Position numbers and translations under genes: made by a program
Notes under the pieces: model-generated
Told to the model about the DNA's origin: nothing
The model's input: the letters and a program-made list of their open reading frames with translations, nothing else
The model's database searches: none
Shown: positions 11,559 to 25,138 of the stretch, one piece after another
How the letters are laid out: each line of letters begins with the position of its first letter
Position numbering within the stretch: the first letter of the stretch is position 1
NCBI GenBank assembly: GCA_035222895.1
Contig: JAVYIG010001818.1
Span: 124,001-188,000, forward strand
DNA: 64,000 bases
From: Strongylocentrotus droebachiensis
Lineage: Eukaryota > Echinodermata > Echinoidea > Camarodonta > Strongylocentrotidae
Reading direction: 5' to 3'

Positions 11559-12285
11559 CTGAAAATAAAAACAAAACAGATATTATTAAACAATAATCTA
11601 TTAAAAGTGCTATCTTGGTTACATGTGTATCATGACCAACCAAAGCGCTTGCATTAGTTTACCCTCTTCACTGGATACAATTACGATTTTGCATTTAACA
11701 GTCTGCTGGCAGCAAGGAGAGAATTAATTCTCTATCAAACTATGAGTTAATGCAGTTCTGGCTCGCAACAGACAATAAAACATGTCAACAATATAACTTC
11801 AATGATGAATATCATGTGATTCAAGTACTATCATAATTATGCTATCAATCATTTGTCTGTTGAAAAAGTGGACTATTGTGTATCTTTCCTATGGGAACAA
11901 ACTAAACAAATAACTGAATACTACAACTGCTTGGCAAATGTTGGCACGCAATTGCAAATCCCAGTGGCATGCTTCTTTACAAAATTAGCACATTTTATCA
12001 TAATCTTGCCAATTAGCCGTCCAAGCAGAGATTTTCTGTTTCCTACTAATTACTCCTGATATTTAAAAACTTTTCCTCCTTGAATGAAATTTGCTACATA
12101 GATAAAACATAGAGCGTACATGTATATGTTTTTTCATCATGCACATTGTATGGCAACCATTGCAATTCAGTCTTTGACGGTTAGAACTGCATTTAGTCAA
12201 TGCAACACTTCACATCAAGTAAGCTTGTTATTCTATATGTATGATGTATGTTTTCTCATGCCATAGACTTATTATTTTATAGTAT

Positions 12286-12450
12286 AGTATTAATGACTGC
12301 TTTGAGAGAAATAGTTGTTTTATTACGCTCAAGGGAAGGTTAGAATTGTGCTATTACCCGAGGTGTGCCGAGGGCAATAGCCCAATTGTAACCTTCCCGA
12401 GAGCGTAATAAAACAACTATTTCTCGAATATTAAAGCAGTCATTAATACT
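12286..12450. mobile_element. Foldback element, arms about 80 bp
   Basis: The sequence from AGTATTAATGACTGCTTTGA runs to a tip near 12366 and returns as its imperfect reverse complement ending at 12450. Edge sequence TTCGGCATATAAAAG plus CGACTGCTTTAATATTC recurs (inverted) at 36305, so this is a family. It abuts a tRNA-derived segment at 12509-12590. Confidence 0.75.
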
Positions 12451-12508
12451 TTTATATGCCGAAAAAAAATAGACTAAAAAATAAAAAATAAAAAATAAAA
12501 AAACTTTT

Positions 12509-12590
12509 GTCGAAGATGAGATTCGAACTCTTGCGTACAAAAGGTGATGTAACTAAAGTCAGCGCCTTAACCCGCTCGGCTATCGCGCAC
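12509..12590 (-). repeat. tRNA-derived segment (SINE head or pseudo-tRNA)
   Basis: The minus strand shows an A-box region ATAGCCGAGCGGGTTAAGGC and a B-box GAGTTCGAATC at tRNA-like spacing, with the long variable region of a Leu/Ser tRNA. The acceptor arm pairs poorly (GTGCGCG against CTTCGAC) and no clean anticodon stem forms, so it is not an intact tRNA gene. Confidence 0.6.
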
Positions 12591-13160
12591 TGTTAAATAC
12601 ATAGTAGTTTTTTCTTATATATACATTAAAATGGATTGAAAACGGTTTCGAGTGGAGGATGCTTCGCGGCTGCTCCATATAAACAGACCCTTCTTTTACT
12701 TTTGCAATGCATATTGGCACGAATTTAGATCAAGATCTATCGGCAGATGTTGTTTTTTTGTTTTTGGAAGTTTATTTTCGTCTTCATGTCAACAATGCAA
12801 GATAAAATTGTCGGTAAGATCGATCGAGATTCAATTGTATTGAAATTGCCGACCAATTTTTCGCACACGTACGCGGTATCCTCGATCGCTCAGACCATTT
12901 TTTAACATGTAAATCTATGGGGTAACCATGGAGACTGAACTATTTTCCCAATAACCATGGTTATTGGGAATTTTACAGAAATAGTTGAAGTTTATGAATG
13001 CAATTCGACCAATCAGATAGCTGGATTTCTTAAGTGAGGTATATAATATATTATCTAACATGGTCATTTAAAAAGGAAGGTAAGATATTTTCCTCAGCTA
13101 CTCATCACTGGTGCTATGTCAGGTCACTTTGTCAACTTGCTTTGTGAATTGATATTCTCT
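12591..13160. other. OSBPL9 intron 5, dispersed repeat
   Basis: Contains a segment at about 12690-12815 (marker CGTCTTCATGTCAACAATGC) that recurs at about 38680-38790 inside a TIR element, so this stretch is probably an old copy of the same family. A small palindrome, CCAATAACCATGGTTATTGG, lies at 12949-12968. Confidence 0.5.
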
Positions 13161-13300
13161 GTAGAGGAGTCATGTTCTAGTGGATAAACTCACCAGACTG
13201 TAGATCACAAGGTACTGGGTTCAAATCCCTGTCTTTCACAAGACATTAATCTATATTTGCCACTCTCCACCCAGGTGAAGTAAGAGGGTATCCAGTACAA
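13161..13300 (+). mobile_element. tRNA-derived SINE fragment
   Basis: Starts GTAGAGGAGTCATGTTCTAG, holds a B-box GGGTTCAAATCCC, and is followed by the shared body block ATTTGCCACTCTCCACCCAG also seen in the 44461 copy and, diverged, at 28246. Truncated at the 3' end. Confidence 0.7.
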
Positions 13301-13645
13301 AGAAATTTCTTGAATACTAAAGCACCTCATTATGATAGCTCAGCAAAAGCTGAGGAAATAACTTCCTTTTTAAAAGTGCAGTATATAGTGCATTATTATA
13401 TTTCTAGTATAGCTGTACTTCATAAATGGACATACCGTTACTACATTCAAACCTGCTTTAGCAACCACCTGTATAGCATTTTGTTTGTTTTCCTTGTAGT
13501 TATGTATGTTCCTCATTGAAATGTGTGTTAAGGTAAACCTGTCTTTAAAGACCATCTGCCTATTTACGACTATTTGTTTGTGTCTCCCATGGGCAGTGTT
13601 TCTATGCAGGTTTGACTGTATTATGGTTGTTGTTACCATTCATAC

Positions 13646-13825
13646 CTTCCCATTTTCTTGTAGCTTTTCATGGTGCGTCCTTTCTTGAGCGTTCTGCATC
13701 TTATTGATTCGGTCCTCCAGGCTCTCCACCTGTGTGATCAGGATCTGGAGGTAGGCGTCTGCCTCAAAGAGTTTCCGTTCAAAGTCTCGAACGGAGGGCG
13801 TGGTGCGGGGGAGGGGCAATCCGTA
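13646..13825 (-). CDS. OSBPL9: OSBPL9-like gene, coding exon 5
   Basis: A 180-bp exon, acceptor TTGTCAATCACAG, donor GTATGAAT, phase 0 at both ends, 60 residues. The central part, VRDFERKLFEADAYLQILI, aligns with human ORP9 VQDFDKKLTEADAYLQILI. The rest (QVESLEDRINKMQNAQER...) is a heptad-rich coiled-coil. It follows the PH domain and precedes exon 6. The match is strong enough that the reading frame is secure. Confidence 0.96.
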
Positions 13826-13842
13826 CTGTGATTGACAAGAAA

Positions 13843-13862
13843 GAGAGAAAGAGAGAGAGAGA
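13843..13862. repeat. (GA)n microsatellite
   Basis: Short GA run in the intron immediately upstream (minus-strand sense) of exon 5. Confidence 0.8.
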
Positions 13863-14517
13863 GCACAATAGCATTGTTAGGTCATGGTGAATACATATGG
13901 AGAGAATAAATCATCATCCCCCAAAAAAAGACCTCCCCCCATTGCATCCCCAGATGGTCGGTGCTGTCATTCGATAAAATATCTCTGTAAGTACAAAACG
14001 ATTAGCAAAGTGATTTAAAAAACAATGTATACAAACAAATTCCATATCAAAAAGAGAACGGGTTGGAAAGATGCAAGAGAATCATGGAAAGAACTGGGAC
14101 TAGGTCAAAGGGAAATTTCAAATATCACAATATTACCAGCAAGATAACATTAAGGACACCATTATATTTTATATATTTCTGTACATAGAAATGCTAATTT
14201 CAACAAAAATAATTCAAATCAATGATTATTTTTTTTAATTTCAGAGCTATACCATGACAGCGCTTAGCTATCCTCTTGGCTTAAATATTCTATGTTGCAG
14301 TGAAGTTTGAAATAATTTCTTTATTATCTACAATATCGTTTGATAAAGTGGGTATATTGTCTCTTCAACGCAAAACAGACACCAGATGTGCATTTTGATG
14401 GAACTTTTTGCATAGATGACCAAACTGGACAACCTCGAACAACTGTGCAAGAAAGTGACTAAAAAGCCCCATGTATATATATATATTACTTATGCGTGCG
14501 TACACTCCTTGCACCGT

Positions 14518-15275
14518 AGGAAAGCAAAGAGAAGAGAAGGATTAAAGACAAAGATAAAAGGAAAAATGAAAACAAAGAAGGAAAGATAGAGAAGATATTA
14601 GAAAAACAAAACAAAAAATGTATGCATGAAATAATAGAAAAGAAATGAAACAAAAAAACAGAAATGTAAGGATTATAATAAGGAAAGTTAGACAGAAAAT
14701 AGGATGGAAGGATAAAAACAAAGGTTAAAATATGGAAAAAATAGAAAGGAAAGATGATAAAAAGATAGAATCAAAGATGACACAAGGAAATGTATAAAGA
14801 GATAAAAAGAGAATATAAGAGAATGATGAAAGAAAATAAATACAGGGAAAGAGAAAAAAAGAGAGAAAGAAAGTAAAAGAAAAAAAATGAGCGAAAGAAA
14901 AAGGAAGTAGCATCAGGAAATTTCAAAATAAAAGATGAAAGGAGTCGAACAAATGACATAGAAAGAAAGGAAGATGAGATAAAAGATGAGATAAAAGAAG
15001 ATGATGAAGAAAAACAAAGGTAATGGCAGAAGAGAAGATGGTAGAATGATTAAAAAAAGAATAGCATATGTGTAAAGATACAAACAAACAAAATATACAC
15101 AAAGAAATACATACAATACATAAGAGATGAAAGGGAAAAAATAACATAAAAATGATAAAATAAAAGTTAAATGGGTTAAAAACAAAGAATAACATAAGAA
15201 AAGACACAAATAATAAAATAAAGAAATGCATAGGGAATGACGGAAGAAAAGATGAAAAGAGGGATAGGGAAGAGT
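14518..15275. repeat. Purine-rich low-complexity tract (about 750 bp)
   Basis: The plus strand is dominated by A and G in degenerate GAAAGAAAA patterns. The opposite strand therefore has long open frames rich in Phe, Leu, Ser and Ile; these are composition artefacts. Confidence 0.85.
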
Positions 15276-15400
15276 TGTACTGAAAAGTATTCGAAGATTT
15301 TGTTGTAAAGGATAAAACTCAATATGGGCTTTGAATGTGTTTGCATCACTGATAGTAATGGGCCTAGGTTTAAAGGTAGGCGTTACTACTGCAGCTAGAA

Positions 15401-15575
15401 GGGATTAGACCACACAGCGAGCCATCGAGGTCACTGTGACAGGTGGCTATCTCATTAACTCAGCTCTCATTTAACATAAGAAAAAGAGGATCATGGGGGA
15501 CCAACAGGCACCGATTTGGGAAGTTTTCTATATAGAGGGAGCAAGTAGCTACCAGTAGGACAGTGTGCCTTTAAG
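15401..15575 (+). repeat. Dispersed repeat A, copy 1
   Basis: Begins GGGATTAGAC and includes GGATCATGGGGGACCAACA and a CTATATAGAGGG block. A second copy in the same orientation lies at 45451-45618. No terminal repeats are evident. Confidence 0.8.
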
Positions 15576-16256
15576 CTACCGGTAGTCTTTCAACTTAAGC
15601 AAATGCACATAAAGCCTCGGTCACAAATGCCATTACAAACTGCTACGAACACCTTACAAACGATTTTCAGACAATGGAAATTTGGGACAACAATGGAAAA
15701 ACAGAGATTTTTACGAAATTATCGTTCGTACGAACCTTTGTGACCGTAGCATAACTGATAGGCCAAAAAGGGTCTTGGATTTACTACAAAATAGATGATT
15801 GTAGCACAAAACTGTGCAAAAGTTAGGGGAAAATCAGCTTTTAAGAAGATATTTCAACAACAACACACAAGTCTATGGAAGTGATTTAAATCACCATATT
15901 TTTTATTAATCAAGGCAATTTGAATTGAGCCAACTTTGCTATCAGGGCCTAATCCCACCTAAAAAATAAAAACAATTATAGTTGTACATGTTGTGATTTA
16001 TTAACTCTCAACAAATTACATTTGATGGAGATTAATTACTAATCAAGTGCATATACATGTACATACTACATACATACAAATTTTACCCAGAAAACAAAGA
16101 AAAACAACAGGTGATTTTTTTTTTATAAGACAGTTACAATACACAATCATATGATACATTTGTCCGATATGATTTCAAGCACTTGAAATAGATTTACTAT
16201 GTGCAATTACATCATTATGATTTATAAACAAAAACATAAAACAAAAATGCCCCAGC

Positions 16257-16258
<2 letters not shown>

Positions 16259-16305
<47 letters not shown>
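16259..16305. repeat. 47-nt pure C tract
   Basis: An uninterrupted run of C followed by CGCCCCCCGCC. The complementary G run could form G-quadruplexes and the C strand an i-motif. The length may also be an assembly or sequencing artefact. Confidence 0.9.
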
Positions 16306-16306
<1 letters not shown>

Positions 16307-16319
16307 CCCCCCGCCACAA

Positions 16320-18950
16320 ATCAAAATGAACTTCCAAAGTGACCTTTAGGAGGGTCTTACATTGGTCTTATATACTTATATATTGTCATAAGCATCAGAA
16401 TCTATCTGGGGCTAGGTATCTAGACTAGAAAGATCCATGAATTTTTATTCATAAATTTATTGATCCTTCACATCATTACATGTACTGTAGGTACCTGTTA
16501 CTATAGCAGACAGGCTAGAATGAGTGACAAATACATTATGTGGAATGAATATGTGAGTCAGTGTATACAGATGCATACTGACATAATGTCAAAGCAAATA
16601 TTGGCATTAGCTTTTAGCATCAATCTAAGTGTACATAGTCTACTACATACATGTACATGTATGCTTTACATCTAGCTCTACAATTTGCAATCCAGATTGA
16701 TTGCAAAGTCTTCCATTCAATCACACTTACAAACTTTCATCTCATTTAAAATTGACTTAAAGTTGCAATCACAACTATGTACATAGTGTAATTTTATTTA
16801 TTTATTTAAGAGAAAAATGACTAACAGAATAGAAATAAACGAACATTTGACAGTACAAAATATGACATTTCCTGCGAATTTGCTTAGTTATATTTGAATA
16901 AATAATTTGTGTATTATTGATGTTCCATTGATTTGCTAAATTGTAAGCAAAATTATGTTATTGTTTGAATATTGAATAAACACCTCTAATAGGCAAAGAG
17001 GAAAAAAATGTACATAGTGTACACAACTGGGCCCTTATGTCCGTAAAAGTAATCTTTGTGTTTCAAGAAACTCCACATAATATTCAACAACAAAATGTCA
17101 ATATTAAATGTAGAAATGAATAACATCTGCCACACATAACCAAAATCACTATTACAGTGTAGAACTAAATTAGCTTAGCAATGTGTGAAAATATCAAATC
17201 TTAGAATGGGAGTGAAATGAGAACAGTATTGGTAGATGAGTGAGGATGGGAAAAGGATAGTGAGCTAGAATAAGGATAGGATCGAAGTGACGACAATAAT
17301 CATAAATAACGAAAGTGAAACGAAAATAAAGTGTACCATTTCTGCATCAATTTTATTTACAAATTACTGATTTCACTTTTTTCTTCCAATTTTTAAGTTT
17401 TATTACATGGCACAGATACATGAAACGGCAAACAAAGGTTGATATTCTAACAAGTAAAATATCAATAAACAGAGTAGAAAAAGAATAAAAGGATAAAAAG
17501 TAGGCCTATACAAAGAAGAGAAATAACATTAAAAATACATGTAAAAGGAAAAAAAGAAAAGAAAAAAAAATGATGTTTCAAGAAAAAAAAAATGTTGAAA
17601 ATATATCATCTAAAAAAAAAAAATAGCACATAATTTATTTACAACCCCCACCCCCTAGAATCCAGCGCATTTTCCGCGGGTCCTGCTAGTGGTTATAATA
17701 TAACTAAAGCCTTGAAGGCAATATAGTCTCATATTATCAGAAAACTGAGCATTCATCCATTTTTATGTGTGAATAATGATATACAGGTATACTGTATGAC
17801 AAACATTATAATCCAATTTATGAATTAAAAAGCAAAGAAAGATTAATACAGCACTTGGGTATGTAAGGGCCACAATTCACAACACCTCCTGTTAATACAT
17901 GTTGTTTTAGTAAGATTTGTCTTTTATTAAATTTATTTGTACTAATTGTACATATACTGGTTTATGATGGCTTTAAGATGGTTCTCTGCCAGTGCTGTGT
18001 ATGTGATCATATACATGTACCATATGTACCAAGATAACCTTGAAGTTAATTTGCTTGGCAACGCAACTAACTAGGGCATTGACTACGATATTCAATTATT
18101 CTTGAACTGTCAAGACCTTTTAATTCTTATGTGCATCAACATCAAGGCATTAGAAAATGATGGAGATTGCTCTACATGACATGAGAACTTGTCCAAGACT
18201 TGACTGACATAGCAGTAGTGATTTTACAACAGGTGATATTTATAGATGACAAAATATGTTCAATTTATGCAGTCAATAATGTTAACTATTTGATCATTTT
18301 TATAGTGCACCTTCAAGTTCATGTATTTACAATTTTGGTCATCCATCATTCCATGTAAATTAAAATAAAATTCTTTATGATACTAATCAAAGCTTTGAAT
18401 TGAAATTACCTGTTTATATTCATACTACCGGTATACATTATTCAATATTTGAGAGAAAATAACTTGGGTTACTCAGGCCTATACTATGAAGCTATTGTTT
18501 CAATGGAAATATATTTATATTACACAAAATTGTACATTCCTTTTTTATACATACATGTATAATAAAGATAATTTTAGTTTTTTTTTTGCATATTTACTTT
18601 CATTAGGCATAATTCATTATTGTACAAAACACACCTGAACATACAGTATAATGTAAGTAGGTACAAATGAGAAATAGTGAAATAACATCTTACCTGATAC
18701 AGCCAGGTGCATTAAAATTATATCACACTCTCTTCAAATCAGATGAACTATACACTCCTTATTCCCACACGACAAATCATGTGATGCTACGTGAGTTGAT
18801 TCCCAAATATCTATTCCGGCTTTTCACCCATCTCTCCCTTACATGGACAAGTAACTCCTACATGTGCATACACTACATGAGGATTGGGAATAGACTGACC
18901 GTGATGTGATCGTGACGTACGAGGAAGCTCTGACGAACCGTATGAGTCAT
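16320..18950. other. OSBPL9 intron 4, unassigned
   Basis: AT-rich intronic DNA with A-rich patches near 17500-17630. No gene, RNA or complete element recognised. Confidence 0.5.
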
Positions 18951-18960
18951 CAAAGTGCGC

Positions 18961-18961
18961 G

Positions 18962-18992
<31 letters not shown>
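18961..18992. repeat. (CT)n microsatellite
   Basis: CT run with one TTT interruption. A G/C-homopolymer-rich patch follows at 19043-19060. Confidence 0.85.
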
Positions 18993-20094
18993 ACTCCCTG
19001 TGAAGCAGTCTCTCTGTGATTAAGTATAGGGGACCACCCCCATCCCCCCCCCCCTCCCCCCATTGAGGAACCACACAAATTTTGTTTTGGTTTCCTGCTT
19101 CTGAATGCCCACAAATGCATACATGTACCCTCTGTATACAAAGTATAGTTTTCTATCTTCATATTCCATGGTATGGAAAACAAGATTACATACTGACAGG
19201 TTCATTCAATGCTGCAATTTTATTCCAATATCGATGTGATTCATCTGCATCCATAATTTTATTTTCATTATGTCTTTGAATTGCTGCAATTATTGTTGAA
19301 GGTTGATGAAAAAACTGCGTAATTTTTGAATGAAATTATACTTATTATATTCCTTCTATGGTACTAATCCTCTAACATGCAAAAAAACCTGAAAAAAATT
19401 CTCAAACCAGAAAAATATTTATGGTTTTCTTTGAAGGCGTCACTGTGCGACACCCTCTAACAGTAAATTCTCCCAAACAATTTTTGAATTTTCCCAACCA
19501 TTTTTCCTTGAAAATAAAACATAAAACAGGCTTTTAAAAATCTTTCAACACTTAAATGTCTGGAATGGTATATAGAGCAAATTCATTGCTTTGTGTCAAT
19601 ATACTTTCATCTCAAATTTAATTAAATCATAATAATATAGTTGGGAGAATTCAGGAATCGATCGGATCATTTTTTCCCAATTTGTATCATTAATAATGGT
19701 CTGTTTTCACTCAAACTTCGAATTATCTTTAATTGTACATCTAGCATTGAATTCACAACCTTAGCGCCATTTTCTTTCATCTTAACAATGTTACCAGGGA
19801 GGGGGGGGGGGGGTGGCAATTGATCAACCCTTGCAATTTGCCAAACATACCCATCCCCTACCAAAACCAAAAAAAGTACCAACTTTTTATAACTATTTGC
19901 CAGAGGTTTTGGAGGCGAATGTAACACTTTCCAAAATTCAAGACACATTCCTTGCCATTTTTCTAACCTTTTCCATATTTTTTTTTGTTTTATTCATTTT
20001 TTTTCTTTCTCTTTTCTTTCTTACTTTCTTGCTTTATTCATCTGACTAAATCTTTTATCTATTCATTTATTCCATTATCTATACAGTATACAGT

Positions 20095-20215
20095 ATACAC
20101 ACATGTATTCATTCATTTAATTAATTAATTAGTTAATTATTTATTTATTCATTTATTGATTTATTTACTTACTTATTTACTTATCAATTTATTTATTTGA
20201 TCCATTCATTCCTTC
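20095..20215. repeat. ATTT/ATTA tetranucleotide-like tract
   Basis: Degenerate 4-bp periodicity (TTAATTAATTAG, then TTATTTATTCATTTATTGAT). Intronic, non-coding. Confidence 0.75.
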
Positions 20216-20834
20216 AGTCTGTAAGTCAGTCAGACATGAATAGTTGGTTACGAGTAGTTATTTTTGCTTGCTTGTCAGAGCTCTGTTAGACTGATATGTC
20301 AAAATGGACACATACATACAGATGAGCAAGTACAGTACATGTGTCTGTACAACCTCATGTTAATGTACTCTCAACATAAAATCAATATGCCAATTGACAA
20401 CTGAAATGATAGCTCAGTTTGCACTCTACAGTAGGGCTCGACGCTAACAGACGCCCGCCAGGGACACAAGGGTGCCCAAGATCTATATCCAGACCCCACA
20501 GGTTTTAGTGTTTTTTCATAGAGCTCAATGCATACAGACTGTAAAAAGGTCAATCCGGAGCCCTGTCTTAAGTGTAAACATGGTTCTTAGCTTCTTTTTT
20601 TCATTGTAAAAATTCCCTGAATTTTCCCTGACTGGAAATAAAAGGAACTCATTTTCAAGGTTTAGCTTGATTTCCAGCATTGCTGAGAACCCTGTACTCG
20701 GTCTGAATATTCCTTGCCATTAAACAACCTCACAACAAATATTTATAAAAATCAACTGATTACTCTGATTAAAATATTTGATTTGAACCCTTTTCCTGCT
20801 ATGGTCGACTTTTGTCACATGTACAGTGTCTATA

Positions 20835-21396
20835 TACCCGCAAATCTCTGTGTATAAGGCGCACCTGTGTATAAGGCGCACCCCTATTTTGAAGACAAAA
20901 AACAAAAACAAACTTGTTGTTGCCGAAACAAAAACATGCGCGGGGAAGGACTTTCATTTAACATAGAGGTGCAGTTGAAGGAGCCAATTTGTGCTTGTGA
21001 ACTTGTCACAAATAAAAGTAACAATGTCGTTTTTAGAAGATTGTGTAAGATCAGTAATGTAAATTAAAAACAGTAGAGTACCTAGGATAAAACCTTGTGG
21101 TACGCCGAAGCAAAATTGGAGGAATTATTATTATAAACTACATATTGAGATCTATTAGAAAGATTACTTTTAAACCAAGATGACAGACGAATTTGAGTGT
21201 TGTTCTAGTTTCTGAGTGGTGAGTCAACACACCGATTACGGAGCTGGGAGACATTGCCAGGCATAGCGCCATAAATCGTAACTGAAATATATATATATAT
21301 ATATATTTTTTTTTAACCTGTGTATAAGACGCACCCCCGACTTTCAATTTTTTTCGGCGGCAAAATAGTGCGCCTTATACACAGAGATTTACGATA
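20835..21396 (-). mobile_element. TIR element carrying a reverse-transcriptase fragment (copy 2)
   Basis: Ends TACCCGCAAATCTCTGTGTA at the left and its near reverse complement ending TTTACGATA at the right. Compared with copy 1 (5366) the internal RT piece is inverted: minus-strand translation gives GVPQG.ILG.LLFLIYITDL. An (AT)n run lies at 21284-21306. The piece also reads through SSKNDIV, shared with the 37.4-kb copy. Confidence 0.75.
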
Positions 21397-21399
21397 ATG

Positions 21400-23736
21400 T
21401 ATTTTACATTACAATGTACATGTACAAATGACTTACTCAAATAGTAAATCTGGATTTATGTAGTGCTTGAATACCATCTCTAAGGACCTTTAGATATTAA
21501 TATTACTTTGGTCATCGCATTCATTCACTCACACAGTGTGCACTATCTCCACTCCCTGGGGAGTATTCCTACCATATTGTAAGGGCATATGTAAGGGCAT
21601 ATGGCAATTTCTCTGTTGTCTGCAAAAAAAGGCTTTTGTCATCCTACCAGGCCCCTGTTTCATAAAACTTGTTATCACTAACAAACGTAACAAATATGAC
21701 AAATCTCTTCTCAGCCAATCAAATGCCACTATTTCAGTAGCTTATATTACAGTCATTGTAACTTGTTACTGATACAAACTTTTATTAAACAGGGACCAGG
21801 TCCCCATTTCTCTACAAGTGTACTCTATAGTGGCAATTGTAGATTTAATATCTAGTCATATAATTAAAGCACTAGACTACACCACCTCTTGGCAGTTTAG
21901 GGATTTGGTTCTCAGAAAATAGAGAATGGAGAATAAAGAGCTCTCCATCATCAACTCAAGGTGTAGACCAGTGTAGTGTATAATAATACATTGACAACTT
22001 GTGTTTCTCTGACTTTAAGGGAGGGTTCAATAAACAAATATATATTATTGAAAAACAAAAATTGGAATTGAAATAACGACTGGCATACAAGGTGAGTTCA
22101 TGACCATCAATAAGAACCACATGTAGAATCAAAATAACTTGTATATTATCTTACCTGTGCCATAGTGTTTCCTACAGAGACATAAATTCACAGTTCCACA
22201 CCGAATTCTACATGTTTAATACAAGTACAGTATGTTGAGCTATTCACCTTACCCGTTGATTTAACTACAAACTTGAATACTATTAAACCTCAGAATGGCT
22301 GGTCCTGACTGAGCAAAACATAATATAGTATGGTGCATCTTGTTTACTCAGAAACACAAAGGTTCAGAAGTACAATGACATGTAAATATTGAGTGGGATT
22401 GTAAATGAGCCAGATACACGTATGGTAAATCATAGATAAGCTTTTAACATGTGATCTCCAAATCTGGTTTAATATAAGCAGAGATATAAAGGGCAGAGTT
22501 TCACTTTTCATGACTATAGCATACATCTGTATGGTTTTTTGCTTGGCAAGTATTCAATTACATTTTATTATAAAATTGCTCTCTTTCATTTGCCAACAAG
22601 GGGAGGGCGATATTGATATAATTTATGCCATATACATAATACATGAATTTGAATTTAAATTAAAAATTGAAATCGTATTTGAATTATAATACATTCAAAT
22701 GTAGTAGCAGGCCTTTTTCTTGTTAGGGGTTGTGAGGGTTAGTCATAAAGGTAGGACTCTATGTACTAGCCTTTGAGATTAGAATAATTTTGTCATCAAA
22801 ATGAATCATATCTACATGTAAATGTATTTTATTTCTGATATATTTTAGAATACTAATATCTACATGTATATCTTGATATAAGAATATTTGTGTATGCCTG
22901 ATTAATGGCCAATGGCCAATTTCAATAATTGTCAATATTTGGCAACCCCCTATGCAGAGATCTACATGTATTCTGAAAATGCATTTAAGCCATAGCAACA
23001 ACACTTTTCTCTGCTTTTTTTTATCACTTTCCAAGGACACAAAATATACAAAAATGAAACCATTTACTCTTCTAGGAGGTAGATTTTTTGTTTTTGTTTT
23101 CTTTTTGCTTAACTGTTTGTGTTGTTGTTTTATATATTTTGTAACCTTGGTGACAGAACTTTATTTTATGTGCTATGTGTAAAAATTATCAATGTTGATA
23201 AATGTCCTAGCATATTTCCTTGCCCAACTCTGTTCAATCAAATTGCAAAATTGCAAAATCACTTTCTTCAAACTAATTTCTTTTCTGACACTATTTCTTA
23301 TTCTTGGCCCTGATTCTGGTTAGTAAGATTCAACATTTCTTCAAAATGTCATTCTAAACCAACTAATACTACAAGTGTCATGAAATATTACTGACGTTTG
23401 GTAGCAAAACATATATATGGAATGCACTATAAAACACATGCTCTGTCGACGAGTGCTTCACTATCAATTTTGTGACATTTATATAGCACCCACTACTACT
23501 TGAATGATTCTAATCAAAACACACTGTACATTTGGAAGTTTTTATACTTTTCAAATTCCTGATTCCCACTCTACATGCAACATTATACCCAATCCTAATC
23601 CTAGACATTTAAGAGATGAAAGCATCGCAGCAAATGTGGATCAATGAACAATTCTGTGTTCTGACTATCTGAGTTTGTTGCTTTGTGTACAAAAGCTTAT
23701 AAAATGCAATGATAGAGAATATGACAATATTCTTAC
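21400..23736. other. OSBPL9 intron 4, near exon 4
   Basis: AT-rich intronic DNA. Open frames are short and unlike known proteins. Nothing else recognised. Confidence 0.5.
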
Positions 23737-23813
23737 CTTTGGCACTTGCTTGTGTCTCAAGACCGTTTCTTCTAATGCTGTCACCCACTGCTCCCTCTCC
23801 TCTGCACTCTGGG
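23737..23813 (-). CDS. OSBPL9: OSBPL9-like gene, coding exon 4 (end of PH domain)
   Basis: Acceptor TTGTTGTATACAG, 77 bp, donor GTAAGAATA. It takes one base from exon 3 and ends in phase 0, giving 26 residues AQSAEEREQWVTALEETVLR plus HKQVPK. Human ORP9 reads [20 protein letters not shown] at this place. This is the C-terminal helix of the PH domain with its invariant Trp. Confidence 0.97.
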
Positions 23814-24094
23814 CTGTATACAACAATTCAAATCATAAACATCAACCTAGATTTGTTCATGATCATCTGAGCAGTAAAGTTAAGTTCAAGTAAAGGTGGA
23901 AAATAAATATATCAGCTTTCTACTTCTTTCAAGTGACAGAATATCGAAGTAACGATGTCACATGAAAATGACAGATTCTGAATTGCCCCCACATTCCAGA
24001 ATTATTGAGAAACAGTTTACAAATTTGGACCAAATGTGAAGTCCCACATATCCATTTCCCTGTGTAGTGTGTTACGATCCACAATCCATTAAAG

Positions 24095-24370
24095 GGCAAT
24101 CCCACCCTTGTAATAAGTTTATTTGAATAAAAACAGAAAAATCAGAGAAAAACAGAATGGCGAAAGTTAAATTAGATCAATTAATAAGAAAGTTATGAAT
24201 GTTTAAAATATGAGATCACTACAACTACGCGAATCCCAAATTAGCCATTTCGTCAATGGATCGTGACTCAGATAACTCTCCCATCTGTTGTGTACAAAAA
24301 TATCACTTGTTTCTGTTTTTCTTCTAAGTGCATTCACCCTTTGGGCACTACTCAAATTATAGTATGCATT
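24095..24370 (+). repeat. Dispersed repeat B, copy 1
   Basis: Marker ATGGCGAAAGTT, then an ATGAATGTTT...GATCACTA block and an AACTCTCCCA block. The same series of blocks occurs at 53016-53290. Element type not recognised. Confidence 0.75.
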
Positions 24371-25138
24371 ATGTAGTGCTATTGCTAAACTTGACCTTTA
24401 ATCAACCTACACGTAAAGCTACACCTTCAGACAGTCTATTGTCTGAAGTTAAAATATGCCATTCATATGACAATGCAAGATGATAATAATGGGTTAGCAT
24501 TTAAACTTCAGACACTTGCCATACCTTCCTGTCTAAATCTCATCAACATACCATGCTAGCTACACCACACATGTTATATTCCATCATGTATATTCAATGC
24601 TTTACATGCTAGAAGGGTTCTTGAATGCATTTTCTCTTTCTCCTTTGCATGTGTATTTTGTGTATCTTTATTCCTCCCTTTCCCCTACCGATATTATTTT
24701 TCTCTCGCTAAAGAGTTGCTATCTCTATTTGTGTACCTGCCACATACAGTACAGGTATGGTATTGGTCATGGGCAGAGCAACCACAAGTGCTTTAGCTTT
24801 CAAGATTTGTTTCACTTTTTTGTGGAGAAAGATTTATTGACCTTGGTATTCAATTTAAAAAAATGAAAATCACACTTTGACTGTTTCCAATTGCGCAAGT
24901 TGCGCGTAAGATCTGATCTATTTGAAACAATTTAACAGAAACATGAGAAAATTTCTCCTAAAAGTGAACAAAAAGCTACCATTGACCTATCACAGACACA
25001 AATTTACTGTTCGTTCTTGTTCTCTTTTTTTATTGTTATCATTATCATCATGTTTGTATGCTTTCATTATTGTTTATTTAAAAGGGTATAAGAACAATTA
25101 AGTTTAAGAAAATTTTATACGTATATATATATTACACT

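Noticed and set aside
14725-15231. Overlapping Phe/Ser-rich frames on the minus strand
   Set aside because: Complement of a purine-rich low-complexity tract.
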